6,925 bases of DNA from VRUE01 sp036557525 (GTDB lineage: Bacteria; Actinomycetota; Thermoleophilia; Solirubrobacterales; 70-9): positions 1 through 6,925 of the forward strand of contig DATBHH010000064.1 of assembly GCA_036557525.1 (NCBI GenBank). Reading direction: 5' to 3'. Positions 1-6,925 of this stretch are shown here, one piece after another. Position numbers and translations under genes: made by a program. Under the pieces are notes generated by a model. That model was not told where the DNA came from, did not search any database, and worked only from the letters and a program-made list of their open reading frames with translations. Within the stretch, counting starts at the first letter, position 1; each line of letters starts with the position of its first letter.

Positions 1-30
1 CGGCCTGCGGCCTCCGCTCCCAAGTGATGA

Positions 31-93
31 GCGCGACCTTCGGTCGCGCAGAGAGCAGATTGCATCTCGCCGCTTCGCGACATTCCGGCGAAG
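31..93. repeat. Hairpin-rich intergenic sequence upstream of the M20 gene
   Basis: Positions 31-38 and 42-49 form a perfect 8-bp inverted repeat (GCGCGACC / GGTCGCGC) around a TTC loop. A second, 6-bp inverted repeat, CTTCGC (73-78) / GCGAAG (88-93), follows with a 9-nt loop. No T-tract follows either stem, so this is not a standard Rho-independent terminator. The 14 nt at 43-56 match 13 of 14 positions at 1091-1104, inside the apparent insertion in the downstream gene, so this may be one copy of a dispersed palindromic repeat. It could also be a structured leader or the end of an upstream transcript. The rest of 1-153 shows no confident gene and no clear -35/-10 pair. Confidence 0.45.
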
Positions 94-153
94 AGGCGTA
101 AACATCCCCGCCGATCCTCAGCGGCCCCGACTCTCGAACTGCGGGTGGTGGCG

Positions 154-1317
154 ATGACCGAGGAGTTGGTGGCACTTGCCGAGCGGTTGATCTCCTATGA
201 GACGAGCGAGGCGGAGGCGGTCCTCGAAGCCGCCGGGTTCGTCAAGGGGTGGTTGGAGGCAAGGGGGATCGAGGCGTCCCATGAGGAGGTGCGCGGCCTG
301 CCGGTGCTGAAGGCGGAGGTCGGCGCCGCCGAGGGGCCGACAGTCGTCCTCCACGGGCACCTCGACGTCGTCCCGGGACGCCCGGGCCAGTTCGACCCGA
401 GGATCGAGGGCGACCGCCTCTTCGGCCGCGGCGCCTACGACATGAAGGGTGCGCTCGCGGCGATGCTGGTGACGACGGCGGCGATGAGCGACCAGGACCG
501 AGTCCGGGTCCGGCTCGGGATCGTCGGCGACGAGGAGTCCGAGGAGGAGGCCGAACGCGGCAGCGACCGGCTCGTCGACGGCGGCTTCATCGGCGATTTC
601 GCGATCACGGGCGAGCCGACCGATCTCCAGATCGGCGTCGAGGCAAAGGGTGTGCTCGCGCTGCGCCTGGAGGTCGCCGGGGTGGCCGCGCACGGGGCGA
701 CCCCCTGGCTGGGGGACAACGCGGCGTTGCGGGCGGTCGAGGTTTTCCGCAGCATCGAGTCGCTACCGTTTGCCCGACACAGCTCAGAGCTGTTCGACCG
801 CCCCTCGATCAACCTCGGCCGGATCCTGGGCGGCGACGCTCTGAACAAGGTGCCCGACAGATGCGCGATCGACGTCGACATCCGCTACCTGCCCGACCAG
901 GACCCCGCCACGATCCTCGATCAGGTCCGGGGACTTCCCGATGCCGAGGTGACGCAGCTCTTCACCCGGCCGCCGGCGGTCGTCGACCGCGACCTGCCGT
1001 ACGTGCGGGCGCTGCGCGACGCCGCTTCGGCCCACCACCGGGGGGGAGAGCCCAGGGAGCGCGGAGCAGGCAAGCGTCCATCGATGTCCCGTCGCGCAGC
1101 GAGCGAAGCGCTCGGGGTTGGGATGAGCGTCGGCCGGGACGGGGCATCGGACGCGGTCTCGTTCCTTCGGGTCGGGGTCCCTGCTGTCGAGTTCGGCCCG
1201 GTCGGCGACGGCCACCACGGGCCGGGGGAGTGGGTCTCGGTCTCATCGCTTTTGACCTACCGGCAGACGCTCGAGTCGTTCCTGCGGGCGCTGCCCGAGC
1301 GCCTGGCAAATGATTGA
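154..1317 (+). CDS. M20-family metallopeptidase (DapE/ArgE/CPG2-like)
   Basis: A cytoplasmic, probably di-zinc amidohydrolase of 387 residues; no signal peptide is seen. Numbering from ATG 154, it carries the M20 signature HLD (His69, Asp71), the bridging Asp96 in GRGAYDMKG, the base/ligand pair Glu127-Glu128 in GDEE, Glu154 in GEPT, His180 at the start of the lid/dimerisation domain, and the terminal His pair at 354-355 in GDGHHGPGEW. Family members remove acyl or amino-acid groups (succinyl-diaminopimelate, acetylornithine, dipeptides); the sequence does not fix the substrate, so a dapE or argE label would be a guess. In-frame GTG codons at 145 and 148 are possible starts, but the GGGTGG at 143-148 is better placed as the ribosome-binding site for ATG 154. 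An Arg/Ser-rich stretch at about residues 296-324 interrupts the catalytic domain just before the conserved GRDGASD motif and looks inserted. The 3' end overlaps the next gene by 8 nt. Confidence 0.9.
   Translation: MTEELVALAERLISYETSEAEAVLEAAGFVKGWLEARGIEASHEEVRGLPVLKAEVGAAEGPTVVLHGHLDVVPGRPGQFDPRIEGDRLFGRGAYDMKGALAAMLVTTAAMSDQDRVRVRLGIVGDEESEEEAERGSDRLVDGGFIGDFAITGEPTDLQIGVEAKGVLALRLEVAGVAAHGATPWLGDNAALRAVEVFRSIESLPFARHSSELFDRPSINLGRILGGDALNKVPDRCAIDVDIRYLPDQDPATILDQVRGLPDAEVTQLFTRPPAVVDRDLPYVRALRDAASAHHRGGEPRERGAGKRPSMSRRAASEALGVGMSVGRDGASDAVSFLRVGVPAVEFGPVGDGHHGPGEWVSVSSLLTYRQTLESFLRALPERLAND
1040..1129 (+). repeat. Repeat-like in-frame insertion within the M20 gene
   Basis: This stretch adds roughly 20-30 residues rich in Arg, Ser, Gly and Ala between the helix ending ASAHH and the conserved SVGRDGASD segment. 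From memory of the family, a much shorter linker is usual there. It begins at a run of seven G (1040-1046). It contains nested inverted repeats: CCCA (1051-1054) / TGGG (1119-1122) outside GAGCGC (1057-1062) / GCGCTC (1108-1113). The 14 nt at 1091-1104 match 13 of 14 at 43-56, and the 8 nt GATGAGCG at 1122-1129 recur at 26-33. A small palindromic element inserted in frame is the best reading. The boundaries are approximate, and a family-specific loop extension remains possible. Confidence 0.45.
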
Positions 1318-2941
1318 AGAGCCCTTCAAGAAGCCGCCGCCCTCGGGTGACTTCCAGCCGCCGCCGAAGCCGAAGCGCTACTGGTGGCGGTTCCTGCTCG
1401 CCTCGGTGGTGATCGTCCTCGCGACCGGGACGGCGACCGCCGTCAGCGCCCTCCTCTACGTCGGCAGCATCGCCGACGCGCTCTCCCACAACAACGTCCT
1501 CCAGAACAAGGTCCAGAAGTTCCTCGCCCAGACCAATGGCGGCGAACCGGAGAACATCCTCATCATCGGCTCCGACAAACGGGCCAGCGAACCCGAAGAC
1601 CCGGGCCGCTCGGACACGACGATCCTGCTGCGGCTCGATCCCGACCAGGGCGCGATCTCCCTGATGTCGATCCCGCGCGACCTCAAGGTCGAAATCCCAG
1701 GCGTGGGGACCAACAAGTTCAACGCCGCCTACGCCTACGGCGGCCCGAAGCTGACCCTCCAGGTGGTCAAGGAAATGACCGGCCTGCCGATCAACCACGT
1801 CGTCAACGTCGATTACCTCGGCTTCGTCCGGGCGGTCGACGCGATCGGCTGCGTCTACGTCGACGTCGATCGCCGCTACTACCACTCGAACGCCGGCGTG
1901 CCGGTGTCGGAACAGTATTCGGAAATCAACATCAAGCCCGGGTATCAGCTCCTCTGCGGGAAAAAGGCGCTCCAGTACGTGCGCTACCGCCACACCGACA
2001 CCGACCTCGTCCGCTCGACCCGGCAGCAGGACTTCCTCAGCGAGGCCCGCGAGCGGGTTCCGGTCGCCGACCTGGTCCTCGACAAACACCAGCTGATCGA
2101 CATCTTCACCGAATACACCACGTCGGACATCAGCGACGCGGAGACGATGCTCCAGGTCCTGAAACTGTTCATCGCCTCACGCAACTCGACGATCAACGAG
2201 GTCAACTTCCCGGCCGAACTCGGGCCGAGCTACGTCTACGCCTCGCAGGCGGCGATCGACGAAGCGGTCGAAAAGTTCCTCGGCAGCGAAGCCAGCGGCG
2301 GCCCCCGCGGCTCACTCGACAGCGAACCGGGCGGCGGGACCGGCGGCGGAGGCGCCCGGAAGAGCGGCGCCAAGGAGGGGAAGGGGAATCACCCGAAGCC
2401 GAAGCTGAAGCCGAGGCCGCCCGGCGACGACGGGCTGGTCCCGGCCCGGGAAGCCGGCGAAATCGAGGCCGAGGCCGTGGCGCGGAAGGTCGGCAGCGGG
2501 TTCCCCGTTTTCTACCCGACGAGGCTGCCGTCGGGGGCCGCCTACGAGGAAAGCGACCCCTACCTTCACATCCAGGACCCACGCGTGTACCACCTCAAAG
2601 ACAGCGACGGCAACCGCCACGGCGCCTACCGGATGGTCGCCACCCTCGAACTGCCCGACGGGGTGCACTACCTGGGGGTGCAGGGGATCCAGGGCTGGGA
2701 CGATCCGCCGATACTCAATGATCCGAGCCTGACCGAAACGATCCACGGCCGCGAATACGACATCTTCCTCGACGGCGATCGGATAAAGATGATCGCCTGG
2801 CACCGCGGCGACGACACCTACTGGGTGTCGAACGGCGTACTGCGGGTTCTGACCAACGAGCAGATGGTCGGGATCGCGCGCTCGGCCAAGGTGAAGATCC
2901 CCAACCCGAAGCGCAAGCAGCGGACCAAGGCGAACAGATGA
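1310..2941 (+). CDS. LytR-CpsA-Psr (LCP) family envelope phosphotransferase
   Basis: LCP enzymes move undecaprenyl-phosphate-linked glycopolymers onto peptidoglycan outside the membrane. This 543-residue protein has a short Pro/Lys-rich cytoplasmic start (1-24), one membrane helix (about 27-51), and the LCP domain (about 80-250). LCP landmarks are visible: Asp89 and Arg91 in GSDKR, Asp102 in RSDTT, Arg123 in SIPRD, and the YVRYRHTDTDLVRSTRQQ stretch with Arg225, Arg227, Arg235 and Arg238. Cys181 and Cys216 could form an extracellular disulfide. A Gly-rich then Lys/Pro-rich linker (about 328-372) leads to a Tyr/Trp/His-rich C-terminal domain (about 395-526) that I cannot name and that does not look like the common LytR_C domain, then a basic tail. 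ATG 1310 overlaps the M20 stop by 8 nt with no clear Shine-Dalgarno, suggesting coupled translation. Glu codons are 20 GAA to 11 GAG, unlike the neighbouring gene. The family call is firm; the glycopolymer handled is unknown. Confidence 0.95.
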   Translation: MIEEPFKKPPPSGDFQPPPKPKRYWWRFLLASVVIVLATGTATAVSALLYVGSIADALSHNNVLQNKVQKFLAQTNGGEPENILIIGSDKRASEPEDPGRSDTTILLRLDPDQGAISLMSIPRDLKVEIPGVGTNKFNAAYAYGGPKLTLQVVKEMTGLPINHVVNVDYLGFVRAVDAIGCVYVDVDRRYYHSNAGVPVSEQYSEINIKPGYQLLCGKKALQYVRYRHTDTDLVRSTRQQDFLSEARERVPVADLVLDKHQLIDIFTEYTTSDISDAETMLQVLKLFIASRNSTINEVNFPAELGPSYVYASQAAIDEAVEKFLGSEASGGPRGSLDSEPGGGTGGGGARKSGAKEGKGNHPKPKLKPRPPGDDGLVPAREAGEIEAEAVARKVGSGFPVFYPTRLPSGAAYEESDPYLHIQDPRVYHLKDSDGNRHGAYRMVATLELPDGVHYLGVQGIQGWDDPPILNDPSLTETIHGREYDIFLDGDRIKMIAWHRGDDTYWVSNGVLRVLTNEQMVGIARSAKVKIPNPKRKQRTKANR

Positions 2942-4254
2942 GCACGGATCGGGACCCGATCGGAGTCATCGGGGTCGGCTGGGTGGGCCTGGTGACGGCC
3001 ACCTGCTTCGCCGAGCTCGGCCACGAGGTGATCGCGCGCGACATCGTCCCCGAGAAGGTCGAGTCGCTCTCGCGCGGCGCCCAGTTGCCGATCCACGAGC
3101 CCGGGCTCGACGAGCTCGTCCGCAAGAACGCCGAGCGCCTCACCTTCACGACCGAGATCGATCGGGTCCTCGATCGGGCGCGGCTGCTGTTCGTCTGCGT
3201 CGACACCCCGCCCACCCACTCGGGCGACGCCGACCTCAGCCGCGTCCGGGCCGTGGTCGAGGAGCTCGAGGACCACGGCGAGCACGTCCTGGTGATGAAG
3301 AGCACGGTCCCGGCCGGCACCGGCAACGCGATCCGCCGCGACCTGCCCGGGCTCGCCTACGTCTCCTGTCCCGAGTTCCTCAAGGAGGGCAGCGCGGTCG
3401 CCGACTTCCTCCACCCGGACCGGGTCGTGATCGGCGCCGACGCCGGCGACGAGGAGGCCGGGGCCTTGGTCGCCGCCCTCTACGAGCCGCTCGGCGGCGA
3501 GCTGGTCCGGACCGACGTCACCAGCGCCGAGATGATCAAGCTCGCCTCGAACGCCTTCCTCGCGACCAAGATCTCGTTCATCAACGAGATCGCGAACGTC
3601 TGCGAGGAGGTCGGAGCCGACGTCGGCGAGGTCTCCCGCGGGATGGGCCTCGACGAGCGCATCGGCCCGAGCTTCCTCAACGCGGGGATCGGCTGGGGGG
3701 GCAGCTGCTTCGGCAAGGACACGATCGCGCTGAAGAAGCTGGCCGGGAACAGCGGCTATCACTTCCAGCTCCTGAACGCCGTGATCGAGGTGAACGAGCT
3801 CCAGAAGCGGCGCGTCGTCGGCAAGCTGAAGAATCACCTCGGCTCGCTGGCCGACCGGCGGATCGCGCTGCTCGGCCTCGCCTTCAAGCCCGACACCGAC
3901 GACATGCGCGACGCGTCCAGCCTCGTGCTCGCGGCGCGCCTCGAGGGCGAGGGGGCCGAGGCGGTCGCCTACGACCCGATCGCCGCCGACAGGGCCCGCA
4001 TTCTCCTGCCGACGGTCGAGCTGGCGCACTCCGCGCTCGAGGCCCTCGACGGGGCCGACGCCGCCGTCCTGGTCACCGAGTGGCCGGAGTTCGCCGAGCT
4101 CGACTGGCGCGAGGCGGCGGCGCGGATGGCCCGGCCGCTGCTCGTCGACGGCCGCAATTTCCTCGACCCCGACGCGCTCCGCGCCGCCGGCTTCGAGTAC
4201 GAGGGAATCGGCAGGGCCCGCGTCGACGCGCCCGCCCCCTCGAGGGCCGACTGA
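2938..4254 (+). CDS. ugd: UDP-glucose 6-dehydrogenase
   Basis: Oxidises UDP-glucose to UDP-glucuronate with two NAD+, supplying acidic sugars for envelope polysaccharide. The protein has 438 residues, typical for the UDP-glucose/GDP-mannose dehydrogenase family. The N-terminal Rossmann domain has GxGxxG at Gly12, Gly14 and Gly17. CPEFLKEG (144-151) supplies the Glu/Lys catalytic region, AEMIKLASNAF carries Lys201 and Asn205, and Lys211 follows. GWGGSCFGKD contains the nucleophile Cys257 and Asp261. The C-terminal UDP-binding domain has GLAFKPDTDDMRD (313-325). ATG 2938 overlaps the LCP stop as ATGA, and AAGG at 2927-2930 lies 7 nt upstream. All 37 Glu codons are GAG. UDP-glucose is the likeliest substrate; some relatives oxidise UDP-HexNAc or GDP-mannose, and the GDP-mannose genes next door keep that alternative open. 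Confidence 0.92.
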   Translation: MSTDRDPIGVIGVGWVGLVTATCFAELGHEVIARDIVPEKVESLSRGAQLPIHEPGLDELVRKNAERLTFTTEIDRVLDRARLLFVCVDTPPTHSGDADLSRVRAVVEELEDHGEHVLVMKSTVPAGTGNAIRRDLPGLAYVSCPEFLKEGSAVADFLHPDRVVIGADAGDEEAGALVAALYEPLGGELVRTDVTSAEMIKLASNAFLATKISFINEIANVCEEVGADVGEVSRGMGLDERIGPSFLNAGIGWGGSCFGKDTIALKKLAGNSGYHFQLLNAVIEVNELQKRRVVGKLKNHLGSLADRRIALLGLAFKPDTDDMRDASSLVLAARLEGEGAEAVAYDPIAADRARILLPTVELAHSALEALDGADAAVLVTEWPEFAELDWREAAARMARPLLVDGRNFLDPDALRAAGFEYEGIGRARVDAPAPSRAD

Positions 4255-4259
4255 ATCCC

Positions 4260-5243
4260 GTGCAGGCGATCGTTCTCGTCGGTGGGGAGGGGACGCGGCT
4301 CCGGCCGCTCACCGCGACCGTTCCCAAGCCGGCCCTGCCCCTGGTCGACCGGCCGCTGCTGGCCTACACGGTCGAGTGGCTCGCCGGCCACGGCGTCACC
4401 GAGGTCGTCCTCGCCTGCGGGTTCCTGCCCGACGTCCTCCGCCAGGCGCTGGCCGGCGAGGAGGAGCGGGCCGGGATCCGGATCGGCTACGCGGCCGAGC
4501 CGGAGCCGCTCGGCACAGCCGGGGCGATCCGGTTCGCGGCCGACGAGCTCGGCGATGCGCTCGAGGAGCGCTTCCTCGCCCTCAACGGCGATGTCCTCAC
4601 CGACCTCGACCTGACCGCTCTGCTGAGCGCCCACGAGGAGCTCGGGGCGCTGGCGACGATCGGCCTGCGGGCGGTCGAGGACTCGGCGACCTACGGGCTC
4701 GTCAGCACCGGGGGGGGCGGCGAGGTGACCGAGTTCGCGGAAAAGACCGGCGAGCACGTCCCGGGGGTGATCAACGCGGGCGCCTACGTGCTCGAGCGCT
4801 CGGTGCTCGAGGAGATCGCCCCGGGCGAGAACGTCTCGATCGAGCTCGACGTCTTCCCGCGGCTGATCGGCGGAGGCCTCTACGCGCGGGCCCTCGAGGG
4901 GTACTGGATGGACATCGGGACTCCGGAGCGCTACCTGCAGGCGACCTGGGACGTCCTCGAGGGCTCGGTTCGGACAGCGGTCGTCCCGACTTCCCCCGGC
5001 ATCCTCGTCGCCGACTCGGCCGAGGTGGCCGCCGACGCCCGGGTCGGGCCGCGCGCCGTCGTCTCGGCGGGCTGCCGGGTCGGGGCCGGGGCCGAGATCC
5101 GCGAATCGGTCCTGCTCGAGGGCTGCGCGGTCGGCGCGGGGGCCCGCGTCAGCGGCTCGATCCTCGCCCCCGGCGCCGAGGTCGCGCCGGAGACGTCGGT
5201 CGAGGGCGCGGTCGCCGGCCGGCGCGAGAAGGTCCAGAGCTGA
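4260..5243 (+). CDS. Sugar-1-phosphate nucleotidyltransferase, probably mannose-1-phosphate guanylyltransferase
   Basis: Makes an NDP-sugar from a sugar-1-phosphate and NTP, most likely GDP-mannose from mannose-1-phosphate and GTP. The 327-residue protein starts with the nucleotide-binding GGEGTRLRPLT (8-18) and PKP with Lys23. LNGDVLTDLD provides the metal-binding Asp111, EKTG (161-164) and INAGAY (171-176) fit the sugar-binding region, and WMDIGTPERY contains Asp218. After about residue 247, hexapeptide repeats typical of a left-handed beta-helix run almost to the end. The frame stays open far upstream, but similarity begins only at GTG 4260, 5 nt after the ugd stop; GAGGG at 4242-4246 is a distant ribosome-binding site, so coupling is likely. 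The architecture resembles short actinobacterial GDP-mannose pyrophosphorylases (mycobacterial ManB type), and the adjacent phosphomannose isomerase supports mannose. Glucose-1-phosphate thymidylyl- or uridylyltransferase activity cannot be excluded from sequence alone. Confidence 0.85.
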   Translation: MQAIVLVGGEGTRLRPLTATVPKPALPLVDRPLLAYTVEWLAGHGVTEVVLACGFLPDVLRQALAGEEERAGIRIGYAAEPEPLGTAGAIRFAADELGDALEERFLALNGDVLTDLDLTALLSAHEELGALATIGLRAVEDSATYGLVSTGGGGEVTEFAEKTGEHVPGVINAGAYVLERSVLEEIAPGENVSIELDVFPRLIGGGLYARALEGYWMDIGTPERYLQATWDVLEGSVRTAVVPTSPGILVADSAEVAADARVGPRAVVSAGCRVGAGAEIRESVLLEGCAVGAGARVSGSILAPGAEVAPETSVEGAVAGRREKVQS

Positions 5244-5248
5244 GGACG

Positions 5249-6235
5249 ATGCTGGACGACGTGCTCGCCATACCCGAGCACCTGCGCGACGCGCTCTGGC
5301 GGGTCGAGTCGGCGCGGATCTCCCCGGCGGACTCGCAGGGGCTGCTGGTCTGCGGGATGGGAGGCTCGGCGATCGGCGGCGACCTCGCCGCCGCCGCGCT
5401 CGGCGACAGGTTGACGGGGCCGCTGCTGACGGTCCGCGAGTACTCGCTGCCGAGCTGGGCGGGCGACGGGTGGACCGTGCTCTGCTCGAGCTACTCCGGC
5501 GACACCGAGGAGACCCTCGCCTGCTTCGAGAGCGCGGGGGCTGCCGGCGCCCGCCGGATCGTCGCCAGCACGGGCGGCCGGCTGGTCGAGCTGGCCCGGC
5601 CCGCCGACGTCCCGGTGATCGGCCTGCCCGGCCTGCTGCCGGCGCCCCGGGTCGGGGTCGCCTACATGCTCGTCTGCGCCGCCGAGGTCGCCGCCCTGGC
5701 GGGCGTGGCGCCGCGGATCGCCGGCGAGATCGAGGCCGCCGCGTCCCTCCTCGCGGCCGGCGCCGACGATCTCCGCCGGCGGGCTTCCGAGGTCGCAGCC
5801 GCCCTCGCCGGGACGCTGCCGGTCGTCTACGGGGCGGGTCTGACCACCCCGGTCGCTCAGCGCTGGAAGACGCAGATCAACGAGAACGCGAAGCTGCCGT
5901 CCTTCTTCGTCGAGCTGCCCGAGGCCGACCACAACGACATCTGTGGCTGGGACGGCGTCCCTGCCACCGGGGCGAGGGCCGCGGCGGTGATGATCGAGGA
6001 GCCGGGACAGCATCCACGGATGGGGCGCAGGTTCGAGCTGACGGCGGCGGCGATCGAGGCCGCCGGAGCGCCGGCGATCCGGATCGAGGCCGCCGGCGAG
6101 AGCCGCTGCGAGCGGCTGCTCTGGGCGCTGATGCTCGGCGACCTCGTCAGCCTCGAGCTGGCCGCCGCGCGCGGTGTCGACCCGCTGCCGATCGAGGCGA
6201 TCGACCGCCTCAAGGGCGCTCTCGGCGGGGCCTGA
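5249..6235 (+). CDS. SIS-domain bifunctional phosphoglucose/phosphomannose isomerase
   Basis: Interconverts fructose-6-phosphate with glucose-6-phosphate and mannose-6-phosphate, feeding central metabolism carbon into GDP-mannose. The 328-residue protein has two sugar-isomerase (SIS) lobes. Visible landmarks are GMGGSAIGGD (36-45), the phosphate-binding SSYSGDTEET (80-89), APRVG with Arg134, QINENAK with Glu212, EADHND with His228, and IDRLK with Lys322, which match the catalytic positions known from archaeal PGI/PMI enzymes. ATG 5249 lies 5 nt after the preceding stop, with GAGG at 5242-5245 overlapping that stop. The frame is open far upstream, but that stretch is a shadow of the previous gene. 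Actinobacteria commonly keep a PGI/PMI-like gene near GDP-mannose genes and sahH/ahcY, as in the mycobacterial manB region. Which isomerisation dominates in vivo is not shown; the neighbour argues for mannose. Confidence 0.88.
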   Translation: MLDDVLAIPEHLRDALWRVESARISPADSQGLLVCGMGGSAIGGDLAAAALGDRLTGPLLTVREYSLPSWAGDGWTVLCSSYSGDTEETLACFESAGAAGARRIVASTGGRLVELARPADVPVIGLPGLLPAPRVGVAYMLVCAAEVAALAGVAPRIAGEIEAAASLLAAGADDLRRRASEVAAALAGTLPVVYGAGLTTPVAQRWKTQINENAKLPSFFVELPEADHNDICGWDGVPATGARAAAVMIEEPGQHPRMGRRFELTAAAIEAAGAPAIRIEAAGESRCERLLWALMLGDLVSLELAAARGVDPLPIEAIDRLKGALGGA

Positions 6236-6300
6236 CCGCGAGTCCCGGACCGGCCCTCACATCTCCGTATTCTTCGCACGACCGCTGACGAAAGGAACCG
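6236..6300 (+). promoter_or_regulatory. Leader of ahcY with a strong ribosome-binding site
   Basis: This is the only real gap between genes after the M20 start. AAAGGA at 6291-6296 sits 4 nt before ATG 6301 and is the clearest Shine-Dalgarno in the window. TATTCT at 6268-6273 could be a -10 element, but no matching -35 is visible, so independent transcription of ahcY is only a possibility. At 65 nt with no extended pairing that I can see, there is little room for a SAH-binding riboswitch, and I do not call one. No T-tract hairpin separates it from the upstream operon. Confidence 0.4.

Positions 6301-6925
<625 letters not shown>

Noticed and set aside
1..27. Possible 3' end of an upstream gene ending at TGA 25-27
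   Set aside because: Only eight codons are visible and nothing recognisable is encoded; another frame is also open across the region, so it cannot be supported.
962..2089. Long open frame on the minus strand across the M20 and LCP genes
   Set aside because: It is low-complexity in Asp/Val/Gly/Arg, matches no family I know, and lies opposite two well-supported genes. It is a by-product of high GC. The same applies to minus-strand frames at 2818-4029, 3969-4757 and 4931-6013.
4080..4259. Upstream extension of the nucleotidyltransferase
   Set aside because: This stretch is an Arg/Ala-rich shadow of the ugd 3' end; the conserved nucleotide-binding motif begins directly after GTG 4260.
4710..4717. 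Run of eight G in the nucleotidyltransferase as a phase-variation tract
   Set aside because: It encodes a Gly run in frame, and similar G runs occur by composition elsewhere (1040-1046, 3695-3701). Nothing indicates switching.
4376..5248. N-terminal extension of the PGI/PMI frame
   Set aside because: The translated extension is Arg/Gly-rich filler overlapping the nucleotidyltransferase; family similarity starts at ATG 5249, next to a ribosome-binding site.
6236..6300. SAH riboswitch upstream of ahcY
   Set aside because: ahcY is a classic target, but the 65-nt gap is short and I could not find a matching pseudoknotted pairing pattern by eye. A covariance-model search would settle it.

Overview
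The window is GC-rich DNA with tightly packed genes, all on the + strand. It looks like an actinobacterial chromosome. Heavy use of G/C-ending codons, a UDP-sugar/GDP-mannose gene cluster running into adenosylhomocysteinase, and an LCP protein with an extra C-terminal domain all fit a high-GC actinobacterium. My best guess is the Thermoleophilia/Solirubrobacterales; that is inference from family resemblance, not a database result.

Layout: positions 1-153 are non-coding or unassigned and contain hairpin-forming sequence. Six genes follow: an M20-family metallopeptidase (154-1317), a LytR-CpsA-Psr (LCP) envelope phosphotransferase (1310-2941), UDP-glucose 6-dehydrogenase (2938-4254), a sugar-1-phosphate guanylyl/nucleotidyltransferase (4260-5243), a phosphoglucose/phosphomannose isomerase (5249-6235) and the first 208 codons of S-adenosylhomocysteine hydrolase (6301 to the window end). 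The first five genes overlap (8 nt, 4 nt) or are 5 nt apart (twice), so they very probably form one translationally coupled operon. A 65-nt gap with a good ribosome-binding site precedes the sixth, ahcY.

Functionally, genes 2-5 form an envelope-glycan module. The isomerase can supply mannose-6-phosphate, the nucleotidyltransferase can make GDP-mannose (or a related NDP-sugar), the dehydrogenase makes UDP-glucuronate, and the LCP protein can attach a finished lipid-linked glycopolymer to the wall. The phosphomannomutase needed between the isomerase and the nucleotidyltransferase is not in the window. The M20 peptidase and ahcY (methyl-cycle housekeeping) have no obvious mechanistic link to this module.

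I see no phage, transposase, CRISPR, tRNA or rRNA, and no convincing undescribed system. The points most worth a second look are a repeat-like, in-frame insertion in the M20 gene that shares a 13/14-nt match with the hairpin region at the window start, an uncharacterised C-terminal domain on the LCP protein, and a sharp difference in Glu codon use between the LCP gene and its overlapping neighbour.
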